This document shows positions 43,134 through 52,136 of a stretch of 64,000 nt of DNA, one piece after another; position 1 is the first letter of the stretch, and every line of letters starts with the position of its first letter. The position numbers and the translations under genes were made by a program. Source of the stretch: Oscillospiraceae bacterium (lineage in GTDB: Bacteria; Bacillota; Clostridia; Oscillospirales; Ruminococcaceae). The stretch spans positions 20,690-84,689 of the forward strand of contig SVMX01000007.1 in NCBI GenBank assembly GCA_015067175.1, read 5' to 3'. Under the pieces are notes generated by a model. It was not told the DNA's origin. It was given only the letters and a program-made list of their open reading frames with translations, and ran no database searches.

Positions 43134-44726
43134 ATGGAAGTAAATGCTTTTACCGTCGCGGCGTTCATAATCTATGCGCTCATAATTCTTGCGATAGGTA
43201 TCTATTCGTACAAAAAATCAAAGAGTATGTCTGACTATTTTATCGGCGGACGCTCGCTCGGCCCGTGGACTACAGCTATATCTGCACAGGCGTCTGACAT
43301 GAGTGGCTGGCTGCTTATGGGTCTGCCCGGCGCTATCCTTGTGGGCGGTCTTACCGAATCGTGGATAGCTATCGGTCTATTCCTCGGCACTTATCTCAAC
43401 TGGAAGCTGATCGCATCTCGTCTGCGCAGAATGTCATACGCGGCAGGTGACGCGATCACTATCCCCGAGTATCTTCAGAAGAGATTTTTCACAGAAAGCC
43501 CTGTAGTACGTCTTGTGTGCGCGGCAATAATCTTCGTGTTCTTCCTCGTGTACACTGCTTCGGCGTTCAGCGCAGGCGCAAAGCTGTTCAACTTCGTGTT
43601 CGGCACAGACTACACCCTGTCGCTTACGATAGGCGCTCTGATAATCATTTCCTACACATTCCTCGGTGGCTTCTTCGCAGTGTGCTGGACTGACCTTATC
43701 CAAGGCATACTGATGTTCGTTGCACTTGTTATCGTGCCGTTTGCGGCGCTTGCGGCTGTTCCAAACATTTCTGCTGTAGAGTTCCCCGTTGCCGACATTA
43801 ACGGCATCATCGTGGAGTACTACACAAGCTTTATTCAGAACAGCAACGGCTCTTTCGCATGGCAGACCATCGTATCGGGTCTTGCATGGGGTCTCGGCTA
43901 CTTCGGTATGCCCCATATTCTTGTAAGATTTATGGCGATCAAATCCAGTGATATGATAAAGAAATCCCGACTTATCGCTACCATCTGGGTAGCTATCACA
44001 CTGGTTGCCGCTGTTTTGGTCGGTATTGTGGGTTATATCTATCTCAACTCTCCCGAGAATGCAGAGCTTCTCGCAAGCTTCAACGCTCTCGGCGACTCGG
44101 AGAAGATATTCATGTTCCTGTCATCTTCTCTGCTTCCCGCACTTTTTGCAGGCGTTATCCTTTCCGCAATACTTGCCGCTATCATGAGCACCGCTGACTC
44201 TCAGCTTCTTGTAACTGCGTCTGCTGTCACAAATGATATGTTCAAGATATTCAAGAAAAATGCTTCCGACAAGGCGCTTATGTGGGTAAGCCGTCTTACG
44301 GTAGTAGGAATTTCTATCATTGCGTACCTTATCGCACTCGACCCCAACAGCTCTGTTATGGGACTGGTTTCATACGCATGGGCAGGACTTGGCGCGGCAT
44401 TCGGCCCCGCTATGCTGCTGTCGCTGTTCTGGAAGCGTATGACTATCTGGGGTGCGGTTGCAGGTGCCGCTGTCGGCGGTATCTCAGTAGTTGTTTGGGA
44501 GATGGTTCCTTTCTTCGGCTACAAGGCTTTGGAGAACGGCGCTTCGGCTGCTCTTACACTTTCCACCGAAACAGGCATATACTCGCTGCTGCCCGCATTC
44601 GCGCTTGCACTTGTTGCAGTTGTAGCAGTATCGCTTATTACAAAGGTAGATAAAGCAAAGGTCGAGGAGCTTTTCAAAAAGGTTGAAAGCACCACAGTAG
44701 ATTCGATCGCTGCAAAAGCTGAATAA
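43134..44726 (+). CDS. putP: Sodium/proline symporter
   Basis: 530 residues, a sodium:solute symporter of 13 membrane helices. It carries the PutP patterns SYKKSKSMSDYFIGGRSLG, ISAQASDMSGWLLMGLPG (Na+ site) and AGVILSAILAAIMSTADSQLL. Proline is the likely substrate, as a nutrient or osmoprotectant. AAAGGAG before the ATG. Confidence 0.94.
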   Translation: MEVNAFTVAAFIIYALIILAIGIYSYKKSKSMSDYFIGGRSLGPWTTAISAQASDMSGWLLMGLPGAILVGGLTESWIAIGLFLGTYLNWKLIASRLRRMSYAAGDAITIPEYLQKRFFTESPVVRLVCAAIIFVFFLVYTASAFSAGAKLFNFVFGTDYTLSLTIGALIIISYTFLGGFFAVCWTDLIQGILMFVALVIVPFAALAAVPNISAVEFPVADINGIIVEYYTSFIQNSNGSFAWQTIVSGLAWGLGYFGMPHILVRFMAIKSSDMIKKSRLIATIWVAITLVAAVLVGIVGYIYLNSPENAELLASFNALGDSEKIFMFLSSSLLPALFAGVILSAILAAIMSTADSQLLVTASAVTNDMFKIFKKNASDKALMWVSRLTVVGISIIAYLIALDPNSSVMGLVSYAWAGLGAAFGPAMLLSLFWKRMTIWGAVAGAAVGGISVVVWEMVPFFGYKALENGASAALTLSTETGIYSLLPAFALALVAVVAVSLITKVDKAKVEELFKKVESTTVDSIAAKAE

Positions 44727-44748
44727 ATTAAACTTAATATAATACAGA

Positions 44749-44992
44749 GCGCCATTGAAAGTGATGGCGCTTCGACTTGTCGAAAGAACTATGTTTTTGT
44801 CTGCAAAGCGGGCTTTTAGATGACTTTTTTGACCGAATTCACTTCGGTCAAAAAACACTTCTATCCGCACCAGTGTGCGAGTTGGCTCATCGCGCCAACG
44901 AGTGCGCGCAGGGCGGATGTTTCGGAGAGAAAGTCCCAACGGGACTTTTTCGACGTTCTTTAGCGCCATTGCGAAAGTGATGGCGCTTTTTT
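44749..44992. repeat. 244-bp cassette bounded by matching hairpins
   Basis: GCGCCAT-loop-ATGGCGC occurs at 44749-44770 and, nearly identical, at 44963-44986 where it is followed by six T (terminator-like). Between them are GACCGAA-TTCA-CTTCGGTC flanked by T/A runs (44826-44855), AAAGTCCCAACGGGACTTTTT near 44932-44952, and TCGAAAGAAC facing GTTCTTTAGCG. No gene. It is either a structured 3' RNA of putP or a small palindromic element. Confidence 0.6.
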
Positions 44993-45009
44993 GCGTGCTA
45001 TACCCATTC

Positions 45010-45037
45010 ACTAATACACAGGTATCTGCATACAATA
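45010..45037 (+). promoter_or_regulatory. Sigma-K-like promoter of dpaAB
   Basis: AC (45010-45011), 17-bp spacer, CATACAATA (45029-45037) fits the sigma-K consensus AC-N16/17-CATANNNTA. The spoVF (dpaAB) operon of Bacillus is transcribed by sigma-K in the mother cell, so the site agrees with the gene function. Confidence 0.65.
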
Positions 45038-45062
45038 TGTCAAAGTGAAACGGAGGTACAGT

Positions 45063-45884
45063 ATGGACAACAGATTTCTATTTTTGGGCGGCGACCGTCG
45101 GATAATATATGCTGCTGCGGCTATAGCCGCAAGGCGAAAGGTAGCGGCACTGGGACTAAGCGACAAATTTGCCACGCCCGAAGGAAAATACGGCAGCATC
45201 GTGCTTCCGCTTCCTTTTTCCCGCGAGGAGGGGCTTATAAATGCTCCGCTGTCGCAGTCGGCGCTGCCGCTGTCGCTTATCACGGAATACGCCGCGCAAG
45301 GCGCAGCAGTTTATGCAGGCGGAGTATCCAAAGAGCTTGTGCAGCTTTGCGAGCTTCACGGTCTGCGGCTTGTTGATTACTATGCGCAGGAAACCTTGAC
45401 GCTGAAAAACGCCAAGCTTACCGCTGAAGCCGCCTGCGCGCTGCTTATACAAAACACCGAATATTCACTCAGCGGCGCTGAAGTGATCATCACAGGCGGC
45501 GGCAGGATAGCGCTTATGCTTGCGCGGCTGCTGAGATGCTTTGGTGCACAGGTCACTGTCTGCGCAAGAAACGCAGTACAGCGCGCAAAAGCCGAAACAG
45601 AGCATCACCACGCTGAGGATTTAGCGGCGCTGCCGTTGCTTTGCGCCAAGGCTGATATTACGGTCAACACCGTGCCGGCCGTACTATTCACAGAGCAGGA
45701 TTTCCGCGCAATGAAAGCGGGCGCGGTATTCATGGAGCTTGCAGGCGTAAAGCCATCACGCGAAGCGGAATACGCGGATCGCTACGGTATAAGATACATT
45801 GACGCGGCAGGACTGCCCGGAAAGCTATCGCCTAAGACCGCAGGCGAGGCTATAGCCGAGGCGATACTCGCGGATAACAAATAG
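45063..45884 (+). CDS. dpaA: Dipicolinate synthase subunit A (SpoVFA)
   Basis: 273 residues from the ATG at 45063 (CGGAGG upstream). Nucleotide-binding domain VIITGGGRIALMLARLLRCFGAQVTVCAR in the C-terminal half, a family-typical start FLFLGGDRRIIYAAAAIA, and AGLPGKLSPKTAGEAIAEAI at the end. With DpaB it oxidises dihydrodipicolinate to dipicolinic acid, the spore-core solute. It shows the host makes endospores. Here the synthase genes stand alone without asd/dapG partners. Confidence 0.95.
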   Translation: MDNRFLFLGGDRRIIYAAAAIAARRKVAALGLSDKFATPEGKYGSIVLPLPFSREEGLINAPLSQSALPLSLITEYAAQGAAVYAGGVSKELVQLCELHGLRLVDYYAQETLTLKNAKLTAEAACALLIQNTEYSLSGAEVIITGGGRIALMLARLLRCFGAQVTVCARNAVQRAKAETEHHHAEDLAALPLLCAKADITVNTVPAVLFTEQDFRAMKAGAVFMELAGVKPSREAEYADRYGIRYIDAAGLPGKLSPKTAGEAIAEAILADNK

Positions 45885-45941
45885 CAAACTGATCGGAAAG
45901 GAGGCTTCCGCAAGTGCAAAGCTGTACTGCGGAATTTATAT

Positions 45942-46538
45942 ATGACCGATGTCACAAAGCTGTCGGGGCTTAAAATAGGGGCGGCGATATGCGGCTCTTT
46001 CTGCACCTTTGAAAAGGTGTTCAGACAAATAGAGGAGCTTACCGCAATGGGCTGTGCGGTAACTCCGATAATGTCATACAATGCATACAATCTCAATACA
46101 AGGTTTGGCGAGGCAAAGCAGCACGCCGCACGGCTTCGTGAAATAACGGGCAGAGAGGTGATCTGCGACATTACCACCGCCGAGCCGATAGGCCCAAAAA
46201 AGATGTTCGATGTGCTGCTGGTTGCCCCCTGCACTGGAAACACACTAGCTAAGCTTGCGGCAGGAATAGTGGATACTCCTGTATGCATGGCGGTAAAAAG
46301 CCATCTGCGCAATCAGCGCCCTGTTGTTATCGCAGTATCAACAAACGACGCACTTTCGGGCGCGGCTAAAAATATCGGAACACTGCGCAACTACAAAAAC
46401 TTCTATTTTGTACCTATGCTCCAGGACGACTGCGCCGCAAAACCCTTTTCTATGATAGCTGATTTCACGCGCATACCGCAGACGATAGAAGCGGCATTGG
46501 AGGGTGTACAGCTTCAGCCGATATATGTAACCACATAA
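45942..46538 (+). CDS. dpaB: Dipicolinate synthase subunit B (SpoVFB)
   Basis: 198 residues of the flavoprotein type: KIGAAICGSFCTFEKVF, AEPIGPKKMFDVLLVAPCTGNTLAKLA, NFYFVPMLQDD. Partner of DpaA. Its ATG lacks a close ribosome site; the only good AAGGAGG (about 45898) is 38 bp upstream and would serve a GTG in another frame, and no in-frame start lies between. Translation may rest on coupling or the start may be weak by design. Ends with an intrinsic terminator. Confidence 0.94.
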   Translation: MTDVTKLSGLKIGAAICGSFCTFEKVFRQIEELTAMGCAVTPIMSYNAYNLNTRFGEAKQHAARLREITGREVICDITTAEPIGPKKMFDVLLVAPCTGNTLAKLAAGIVDTPVCMAVKSHLRNQRPVVIAVSTNDALSGAAKNIGTLRNYKNFYFVPMLQDDCAAKPFSMIADFTRIPQTIEAALEGVQLQPIYVTT

Positions 46539-46543
46539 GCAAG

Positions 46544-46571
46544 AACGAGGGGCAGTTGCTCCTCGTTTTTG
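46544..46571 (+). terminator. Terminator of dpaAB
   Basis: AACGAGG-GGC-AGTT-GCT-CCTCGTT followed by T residues (46544-46571). Confidence 0.85.
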
Positions 46572-46616
46572 TAATATTGCCTCGGACAAGCGCATATGCT
46601 TCATTGAGGTGATCTT

Positions 46617-47351
46617 ATGCACGAGCTTTTGACAGACCTTGAAGCACAGGAGCTGCTATCAGGCAGATTATACATAATGGACAGAACATCAGGCGCAGCG
46701 CAGCCAAGCCAGAATAGTCCCGACGAAACGCCCAATACAACCGAAGAAAACGTCGCGGACAAGCCCGAAATTGTAGAAGATACAGGCCCTGTTATCGCGG
46801 AGCTTGATCATTCGGTGCGCCATTCAAGAACAGAACACCGACTTTACGGTTACGCCGCAGCAGCTTTTTTCGGCATTGTTATCGGGGTTATGATAGCGCT
46901 CTTTTTTCCGCTGGTTGGCGCCGACCCGTCTTTGTCTGTTGCCGCTGAAAGCGATAGCGGTTTTATGGAAGCGCTTTTGCGCAGACTGTCACAGGTCGGA
47001 ATGTTTTTGCTTTGCGAATATATCTGCGGATATTTTGCCGCGGGCGGCATGATCGTTTGGCTTGCACCGTTTATTTTCGGACTTGGTGCAGGATTATCCT
47101 CTGCAGGTATTTGCGCCGCAGGCGGCTCGGCTTGGGTGATACTTCCAAATCTTATCTATACAGCAACACTTACTGTCGGCGCAAACGCCTCGGCAGAGTT
47201 TTCGCAGCTTCTGTTAAGCCTTATAGAGGGCAAAAGCTCCTCTGTAGTATTGCGCGGAAATACAGCAGGAGCATACAATCTGCGTTTCGGCGTGCTGCTT
47301 ATATTCATTCTCGCGGTAGCGCTGATAGAAGCCGCATTTAAAGCCGCATAA
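46617..47351 (+). CDS. Membrane protein, possibly SpoIIM-like
   Basis: 244 residues. Residues 1-80 are polar and disordered (Pro/Glu-rich); then five hydrophobic segments from about residue 82 (AAAAFFGIVIGVMIALFFPL; MFLLCEYICGYFAAGG; FIFGLGAGLSSAG; LPNLIYTATLTVGA; LIFILAVALIEAAF). The arrangement and its place after dpaAB recall the stage II sporulation M/DUF95 group, but no decisive motif is seen; an unrelated integral membrane protein is possible. GAGGTG before the ATG. Confidence 0.65.
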   Translation: MHELLTDLEAQELLSGRLYIMDRTSGAAQPSQNSPDETPNTTEENVADKPEIVEDTGPVIAELDHSVRHSRTEHRLYGYAAAAFFGIVIGVMIALFFPLVGADPSLSVAAESDSGFMEALLRRLSQVGMFLLCEYICGYFAAGGMIVWLAPFIFGLGAGLSSAGICAAGGSAWVILPNLIYTATLTVGANASAEFSQLLLSLIEGKSSSVVLRGNTAGAYNLRFGVLLIFILAVALIEAAFKAA

Positions 47352-47354
47352 TAA

Positions 47355-47385
47355 ATCTCCCGAAGCTTTAAACTTCGGGAGATTT
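47355..47385. terminator. Bidirectional terminator
   Basis: Perfect 12-bp stem AATCTCCCGAAG/CTTCGGGAGATT with a 7-nt loop between converging genes. Confidence 0.9.
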
Positions 47386-47400
47386 TCAAAATATCAATAC

Positions 47401-49017
47401 TTAGCTTAAGGTCAAGAAGAACACATTGCCGCTATAGCCATATTTGTAACTATTCGAAGAACAGCCATTCGCTTTAAGGTCAGTAAACACCGACTTACCT
47501 TTGATAAGAGAATACAAAGATGATTCACAGCCATCATCACAGTATATCTCTGTTGTGTAAATGCCCTTATTGTAGTTTGCAGCCGCCTGCTTGATAAGTG
47601 CATTATATGCAGTAGAGGCATTTGTATAGAGAGTTATACCCATAGCATTGTAGTAATTGTACTCATCAGCTGTGCAGTTGGGAACATCATGATTACAATC
47701 AATAACATGATCCTCGCACATTTCCTTGGTTGTAAGACCAAAGTATGTGTAACGGCACACAGGCTCGCCGCCTGTGGGATCGTCAAATGTAACATCGAAC
47801 TGATACCAGTCGCCGTCAAGCTTTACAGCGGTCCACATATGATCTCCGCCGTTGGCGCTGCCTGTAACACCCGTGGTCTGGATACCGATAGACTGGCAGA
47901 GATAAGAGAATGCGTCGGAATAGCCCTCACACAGCGCCTTGCCGTTTACAAGAGGTCCGTCAGCGCCGCGAATGGATTCGTTGCCTTTAAGAGTATAAGT
48001 TGTGCCGTTTACTACAGCGTCATGGATATAAAGCACGCGCTCAAACAGCGTATCCTTTTTCAGTGCGCCATTGATTATCTTCTGTGCCGCAGCTTCAAGC
48101 TTAGGCTGAATAGCGGCCGCTTCAGACTTTGTTCTGCTGTATATAGGCTTAGCAGAAGTTACTACGCCGCCGATCAACGTGCAGCTATAACCCGAGCTTA
48201 CCCAGAAGAACTGAGGATTCTCATCAACAACCGCATAGAAAGCTTCTTTGAATTCATATTCGGTGATTCCGAGACTCTTGCTGATGCTTATTTCGCTCTC
48301 ATGATTTGCTATTCCCTCGCAAAGTGTAACATAAAGTTTTTTCTGATCATCATTCAGTGTGGAATATCCAAATTTGCTTGTGTAATCATCAAGAACACTG
48401 CCCGAATCTATAACAGGCTTTTCTTCTTTTTCAATTACATATGTTCTGGTGGTTTTGATAGTAGACCACTTGCTCTTTACAGCAAGCACGCGAAGCTTGC
48501 AGCTCTTGCTGATAGTGATACCCTTTGCAGTGTAAAGCGTGGACGCAGTTGTGGGAGTGCTGCCGTCAAGCGTGTAGTAGAACTTCACGCCCGAAGCGGG
48601 GCTGGAAAGATAAACTTTCTGTGTGCCCTTATATGTACCGGAAGCCAGAGAAGTATTGATTCTGGGAACAAGCTTATAGGTACGGCTTGCAACCGCACTC
48701 TTAACGCCGTCCTTTACAGCGTAGAATTTCAGCGTAACATTTCCTGTCGCGTAAAGCGGCTTTGAATATACCTTGTAGGACTTTCCGCCGTTTGCGCTGT
48801 AATAAATGGTAGCGCCTTTTGTGGCACAGGACAGCGTTATTTTCAGTGACTTTGTGCAGTAATAGCTTGCGGATTTGCGTGACGCTGTGGGTGTAGCAAC
48901 CTTGGTGGTAGCCGCTTCAGCGGTAACACTTGCACCTATGGACTGCTGTACAGGCGCACTGAAAGCGCTCACAGAGAAGATAGCCGCAGCTATCAGTGCC
49001 ATAACTTTATTTTTCAT
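47401..49017 (-). CDS. Secreted transglutaminase-like protein with chitobiase-type repeats
   Basis: 538 residues. Signal peptide 1-36 (MKNKVMALIAAAIFSVSAFSA). Two beta repeats (about 40-110 and 115-195) of the chitobiase/hexosaminidase C-terminal type (IYYSANGGKSY; FYYTLDGSTPTTAS). A transglutaminase-like domain follows with a complete catalytic set: cysteine in GKALCEGYSDAFSYLC, histidine in GGDHMWTAVKLDG and aspartate in WYQFDVTFDDP. Such proteins act outside the cell as peptidases or cross-linking enzymes on cell-surface material. Monocistronic, AAGGAGG before the ATG. Confidence 0.9.
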   Translation of the reverse strand: MKNKVMALIAAAIFSVSAFSAPVQQSIGASVTAEAATTKVATPTASRKSASYYCTKSLKITLSCATKGATIYYSANGGKSYKVYSKPLYATGNVTLKFYAVKDGVKSAVASRTYKLVPRINTSLASGTYKGTQKVYLSSPASGVKFYYTLDGSTPTTASTLYTAKGITISKSCKLRVLAVKSKWSTIKTTRTYVIEKEEKPVIDSGSVLDDYTSKFGYSTLNDDQKKLYVTLCEGIANHESEISISKSLGITEYEFKEAFYAVVDENPQFFWVSSGYSCTLIGGVVTSAKPIYSRTKSEAAAIQPKLEAAAQKIINGALKKDTLFERVLYIHDAVVNGTTYTLKGNESIRGADGPLVNGKALCEGYSDAFSYLCQSIGIQTTGVTGSANGGDHMWTAVKLDGDWYQFDVTFDDPTGGEPVCRYTYFGLTTKEMCEDHVIDCNHDVPNCTADEYNYYNAMGITLYTNASTAYNALIKQAAANYNKGIYTTEIYCDDGCESSLYSLIKGKSVFTDLKANGCSSNSYKYGYSGNVFFLTLS

Positions 49018-49109
49018 GTTTTACCTCCTTGAATAAAATAATAATTCTCCATTTATAATTATACCAAAAAACAACAAACGTGTCAATACATCGTTATGTA
49101 AAACCAAAA

Positions 49110-49134
49110 GGCCCGAGCGATAAGCGCTTGAGCC
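49110..49134 (-). terminator. Terminator of the CarD gene
   Basis: Minus strand GGCTCAAGCG-CTTAT-CGCTCGGGCC followed by TTTTGGTTTT. Confidence 0.8.
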
Positions 49135-49148
49135 ATGATGTTATATCG

Positions 49149-49652
49149 TCAGTGTTTAGCCAATCTTTCCTCGATGAACTGCGGCACATCTCGTTCAGCT
49201 ATCCCGAGAACGAATGCAAACTCCCGATTGATAAGCGCCTCCGCCGCTTTCATGGCTCTTTCATCGGCAGCAAGCAGCTTTTTGCCGCGCGCAGTGCGTT
49301 CTTCCCTTTCGAGATACAGCGAATGCATCATGCTTATGATAAGCCTGTAGTCGCCGCTGCCAAGCACCTCATTTATGCGCTCCTTGCGGTGCTCGTCAGA
49401 AGCACCCCAATCGGGCTGTTCCTCAGACATAGCGTCTATCAGCTCATATATCTCGTCCTTTGTCAGCAGGCAGCGAAGCTTTGCTTCTGCGCAGTCCATA
49501 GGAACATAATATCTCGAGTGCTCTGCGCTCTCAGGAACAAGTATGCAGTAGTCACGCTGCGTAACGCCGTCAAAGCTCTTTTTCTCGAACCCGTCAATAC
49601 GGCATATCTCCGTTGAACGATATATCACATAGTTGCCTGTCTGAAGCTGCAT
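49149..49652 (-). CDS. CarD-family transcription regulator
   Basis: 167 residues from the ATG at 49652 (GGAGGGACT upstream); the 41-codon longer frame is not supported. N-terminal RNA polymerase-interacting Tudor-like domain (QTGNYVIYRSTEICRIDGFEKK; RYYVPMD) and C-terminal helical domain (ERINEVLGSGDYRLIISMMHSLYLEREER). CarD proteins bind the polymerase beta subunit and stabilise open complexes, often at rRNA promoters. Confidence 0.9.
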   Translation of the reverse strand: MQLQTGNYVIYRSTEICRIDGFEKKSFDGVTQRDYCILVPESAEHSRYYVPMDCAEAKLRCLLTKDEIYELIDAMSEEQPDWGASDEHRKERINEVLGSGDYRLIISMMHSLYLEREERTARGKKLLAADERAMKAAEALINREFAFVLGIAERDVPQFIEERLAKH

Positions 49653-49819
49653 AGTCCCTCCGTTTTCCCGCCAAATAAGAAGCGCCGTATTTCGGGCGCA
49701 TTTTATGTCATTAAATAAAGCGGCTTGCCGCATCATTCGACGCAGCAAGAGCGGCACAAGCCGCATGATGTTCATGTTGGGAAATCGAATAAATTCGATT
49801 TTCGTACACGAACAGTAAC

Positions 49820-49855
49820 AATGTCCCCAGTTGGCGCTGCCAACTCTGGGACATC
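49820..49855. terminator. Strong imperfect hairpin in the 49653-50068 gap
   Basis: ATGTCCC-CAGTTGGC and its near complement (…GCCAACT-CTGGGACAT) form a long stem. There is no T-tract. The rest of this 416-bp gap holds no gene that I can support; promoters for both flanking genes should lie there. Confidence 0.45.
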
Positions 49856-50068
49856 TTGCTATGCGTCATATAAATTATAACATATAACAAAGCAACTTTC
49901 AAAGGCAATAATCAACAAGTTTTTACGCAGTTATTATGTAGAATGTGAACAAATCCCGTCTTACAGTAGCAGAAAAAGACACTGCCGCATAAAATATATA
50001 CAGGACAGCGTCAATAGGAATACATTTGTCTTTTGCTCGAAAATACTACTTACGAAAGGGGAATTTTT

Positions 50069-51898
50069 ATGTGCGGAATTGCGGGACAGATAGGCTTTTA
50101 CTCCGACATGAGAATGCAGGAGGATATAATGAAGAAAATGAGCGCAGTGCTTGCTCCGAGAGGTCCTGACGCAAGCGGCGTTTACTGCGACGAAGCGGCT
50201 TATCTCGTGCACAGGCGGCTTATCGTAGTCGACCCCGAAAACGGCTGTCAGCCCATGACCGCGGGACAATATACGATAGTATACAACGGCGAGCTTTACA
50301 ACACCGAGGAGATACGCGCAGGGCTGATATCACGCGGCATAGAATTCAACGGACACTCCGACACAGAGGTCGTGCTCAAGGCTTTTATTCAGTATGGCGA
50401 GGACTGCGCAAAGCTGTTCAACGGAATTTTCGCATTTGCAGTCTGGGACAGCAGAAAACGCAGACTGTTTCTGTGCCGTGACAGGATAGGCGTTAAACCG
50501 CTGTTCTATTCCTTTGTAAACGGAGGACTTTTGTTTGCAAGCGAGATAAAATCGCTTTTGCAGCACCCTGCGGTACAGCCTGTTATAACCCAGCAAGGCG
50601 TTATGGAGATAATGCTAATGGGGCCTGCAAAGCGCGTAGGCGGCGGAGTTTTTCGGGATATCAGCGAGCTTCCGCCCGCGCATTATGCGTATTTTGACAG
50701 CGACGGCTTTACAATGGCAAGCTACTGGAAGCTTAAAGCCGAAGCTCACACCGAAAGCTTTGAGGAAACCTCCGCACATATCCGCGAGCTTATCACCGAC
50801 GCGGTAAAGCGGCAGCTTGTCAGCGATGTTCCGCTATGCTGCTTTTTGTCGGGAGGACTTGACAGCAGCATTATCTCGGCAATCGCGGCAGAGGAGTTCA
50901 GAAAGCGTGGCAAAAAGCTATCCACATGGTCGATAGACTACAAGGATAATCACAGAAACTTCAAAGCAAGCAGCTTTCAGCCTGACGAGGACGCACCTTG
51001 GATAGTAAAGATGGCGGAGTTTATTGGCTCAAATCACACCGATGTCGTGCTGGACACTCCCGCGCTTACAGACGCGCTCGATGACGCCGTTCTTGCGCGC
51101 GACCTTCCCGGAATGGCAGATGTTGACAGCTCGCTGTATCTGTTCTGCAAAGAGATAAAAAAGCGCTTCGCCGTGGCTTTGTCGGGCGAGTGTGCAGACG
51201 AGATATTCGGCGGCTATCCGTGGTATCACCGCAAGGAAGTGCTGTTCTATGACGGCTTCCCTTGGAGCACAGCAGTACCTGAGCGCGCCGCCCTCTTGAA
51301 AATGAACATCTCCGCAGCCGAGGCAGAGGATTTCGTACGCCAAAGCTACAACGAAACGCTCTCTCACGCCGAACATCTTGACAGCGATACCGCCGAAGAA
51401 CGCAGAATGCGCGAGATGTATCTGCTGAATTTGGAGTATTTCATGGCTACACTGCTTGACCGCAAAGACAGAATGAGCATGGCAAACGGTCTGGAGGTGC
51501 GCGTTCCCTTCTGCGATTACCGCATTGTAGAGTATGCATACAATATCCCATGGAGCATGAAAGCCTACCGCGGCAGAGAAAAGGGACTGATACGCCATGC
51601 GATGAGCGGCATCTTGCCCGAAGATGTGCTTTGGCGCAAAAAAAGTCCCTATCCCAAGACACATAATCCGAACTATATGCACTTGCTGTCACAGCGGTTA
51701 TCGAAGTGTATCGCAGCAGAGGACTGCCGCCTTACCGAAATAGTATCAGCGGATAAGCTGCGTGAGCTGCTCGACACAGACGGCGCAAGCTTCACCAAAA
51801 ATTGGTATGGGCAGCTTATGACAGTTCCGCAGATATACGCGTTTATGCTTCAACTGGATAAGTGGCTGAGAGCGTATGATGTGAAAATAAGCAATTAA
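50069..51898 (+). CDS. asnB: Glutamine-hydrolysing asparagine synthase
   Basis: 609 residues from the ATG at 50069, which leaves the catalytic cysteine at position 2 (MCGIAGQIGF). Glutaminase domain with RLIVVDPENGCQPM and NGELYN; synthetase domain with the pyrophosphate loop FLSGGLDSS, and DRKDRMSMANGLEVRVPF. It makes asparagine from aspartate, ATP and glutamine. Related AsnB-like enzymes modify cell-wall precursors, but the full motif set favours asparagine synthesis. Confidence 0.95.
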   Translation: MCGIAGQIGFYSDMRMQEDIMKKMSAVLAPRGPDASGVYCDEAAYLVHRRLIVVDPENGCQPMTAGQYTIVYNGELYNTEEIRAGLISRGIEFNGHSDTEVVLKAFIQYGEDCAKLFNGIFAFAVWDSRKRRLFLCRDRIGVKPLFYSFVNGGLLFASEIKSLLQHPAVQPVITQQGVMEIMLMGPAKRVGGGVFRDISELPPAHYAYFDSDGFTMASYWKLKAEAHTESFEETSAHIRELITDAVKRQLVSDVPLCCFLSGGLDSSIISAIAAEEFRKRGKKLSTWSIDYKDNHRNFKASSFQPDEDAPWIVKMAEFIGSNHTDVVLDTPALTDALDDAVLARDLPGMADVDSSLYLFCKEIKKRFAVALSGECADEIFGGYPWYHRKEVLFYDGFPWSTAVPERAALLKMNISAAEAEDFVRQSYNETLSHAEHLDSDTAEERRMREMYLLNLEYFMATLLDRKDRMSMANGLEVRVPFCDYRIVEYAYNIPWSMKAYRGREKGLIRHAMSGILPEDVLWRKKSPYPKTHNPNYMHLLSQRLSKCIAAEDCRLTEIVSADKLRELLDTDGASFTKNWYGQLMTVPQIYAFMLQLDKWLRAYDVKISN

Positions 51899-52088
51899 TC
51901 AAATACAATTAGTAATATATCAGCCAAATATAACAAACCTTGCAGTATAAAGCCGAAATTTGTTTGGCGCCATAATACCCTCTTGCCTTATGAAAAAGTC
52001 TGTCAATAAGGCTAAAAACGTGAATTTTTGATACTATTTGTAATATTTCATATAAATATTACAAAATTCAGTCAACAAAACAAGCAAA

Positions 52089-52117
52089 GCTCCCCGCAGT
52101 ACGCAACTGCGGGGAGC
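52089..52117 (-). terminator. Terminator of the alpha-xylosidase gene
   Basis: GCTCCCCGCAGT/ACTGCGGGGAGC, 12-bp perfect stem with loop ACGCA. Confidence 0.85.
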
Positions 52118-52136
52118 ATTCTATTAAGCTAAGAAA

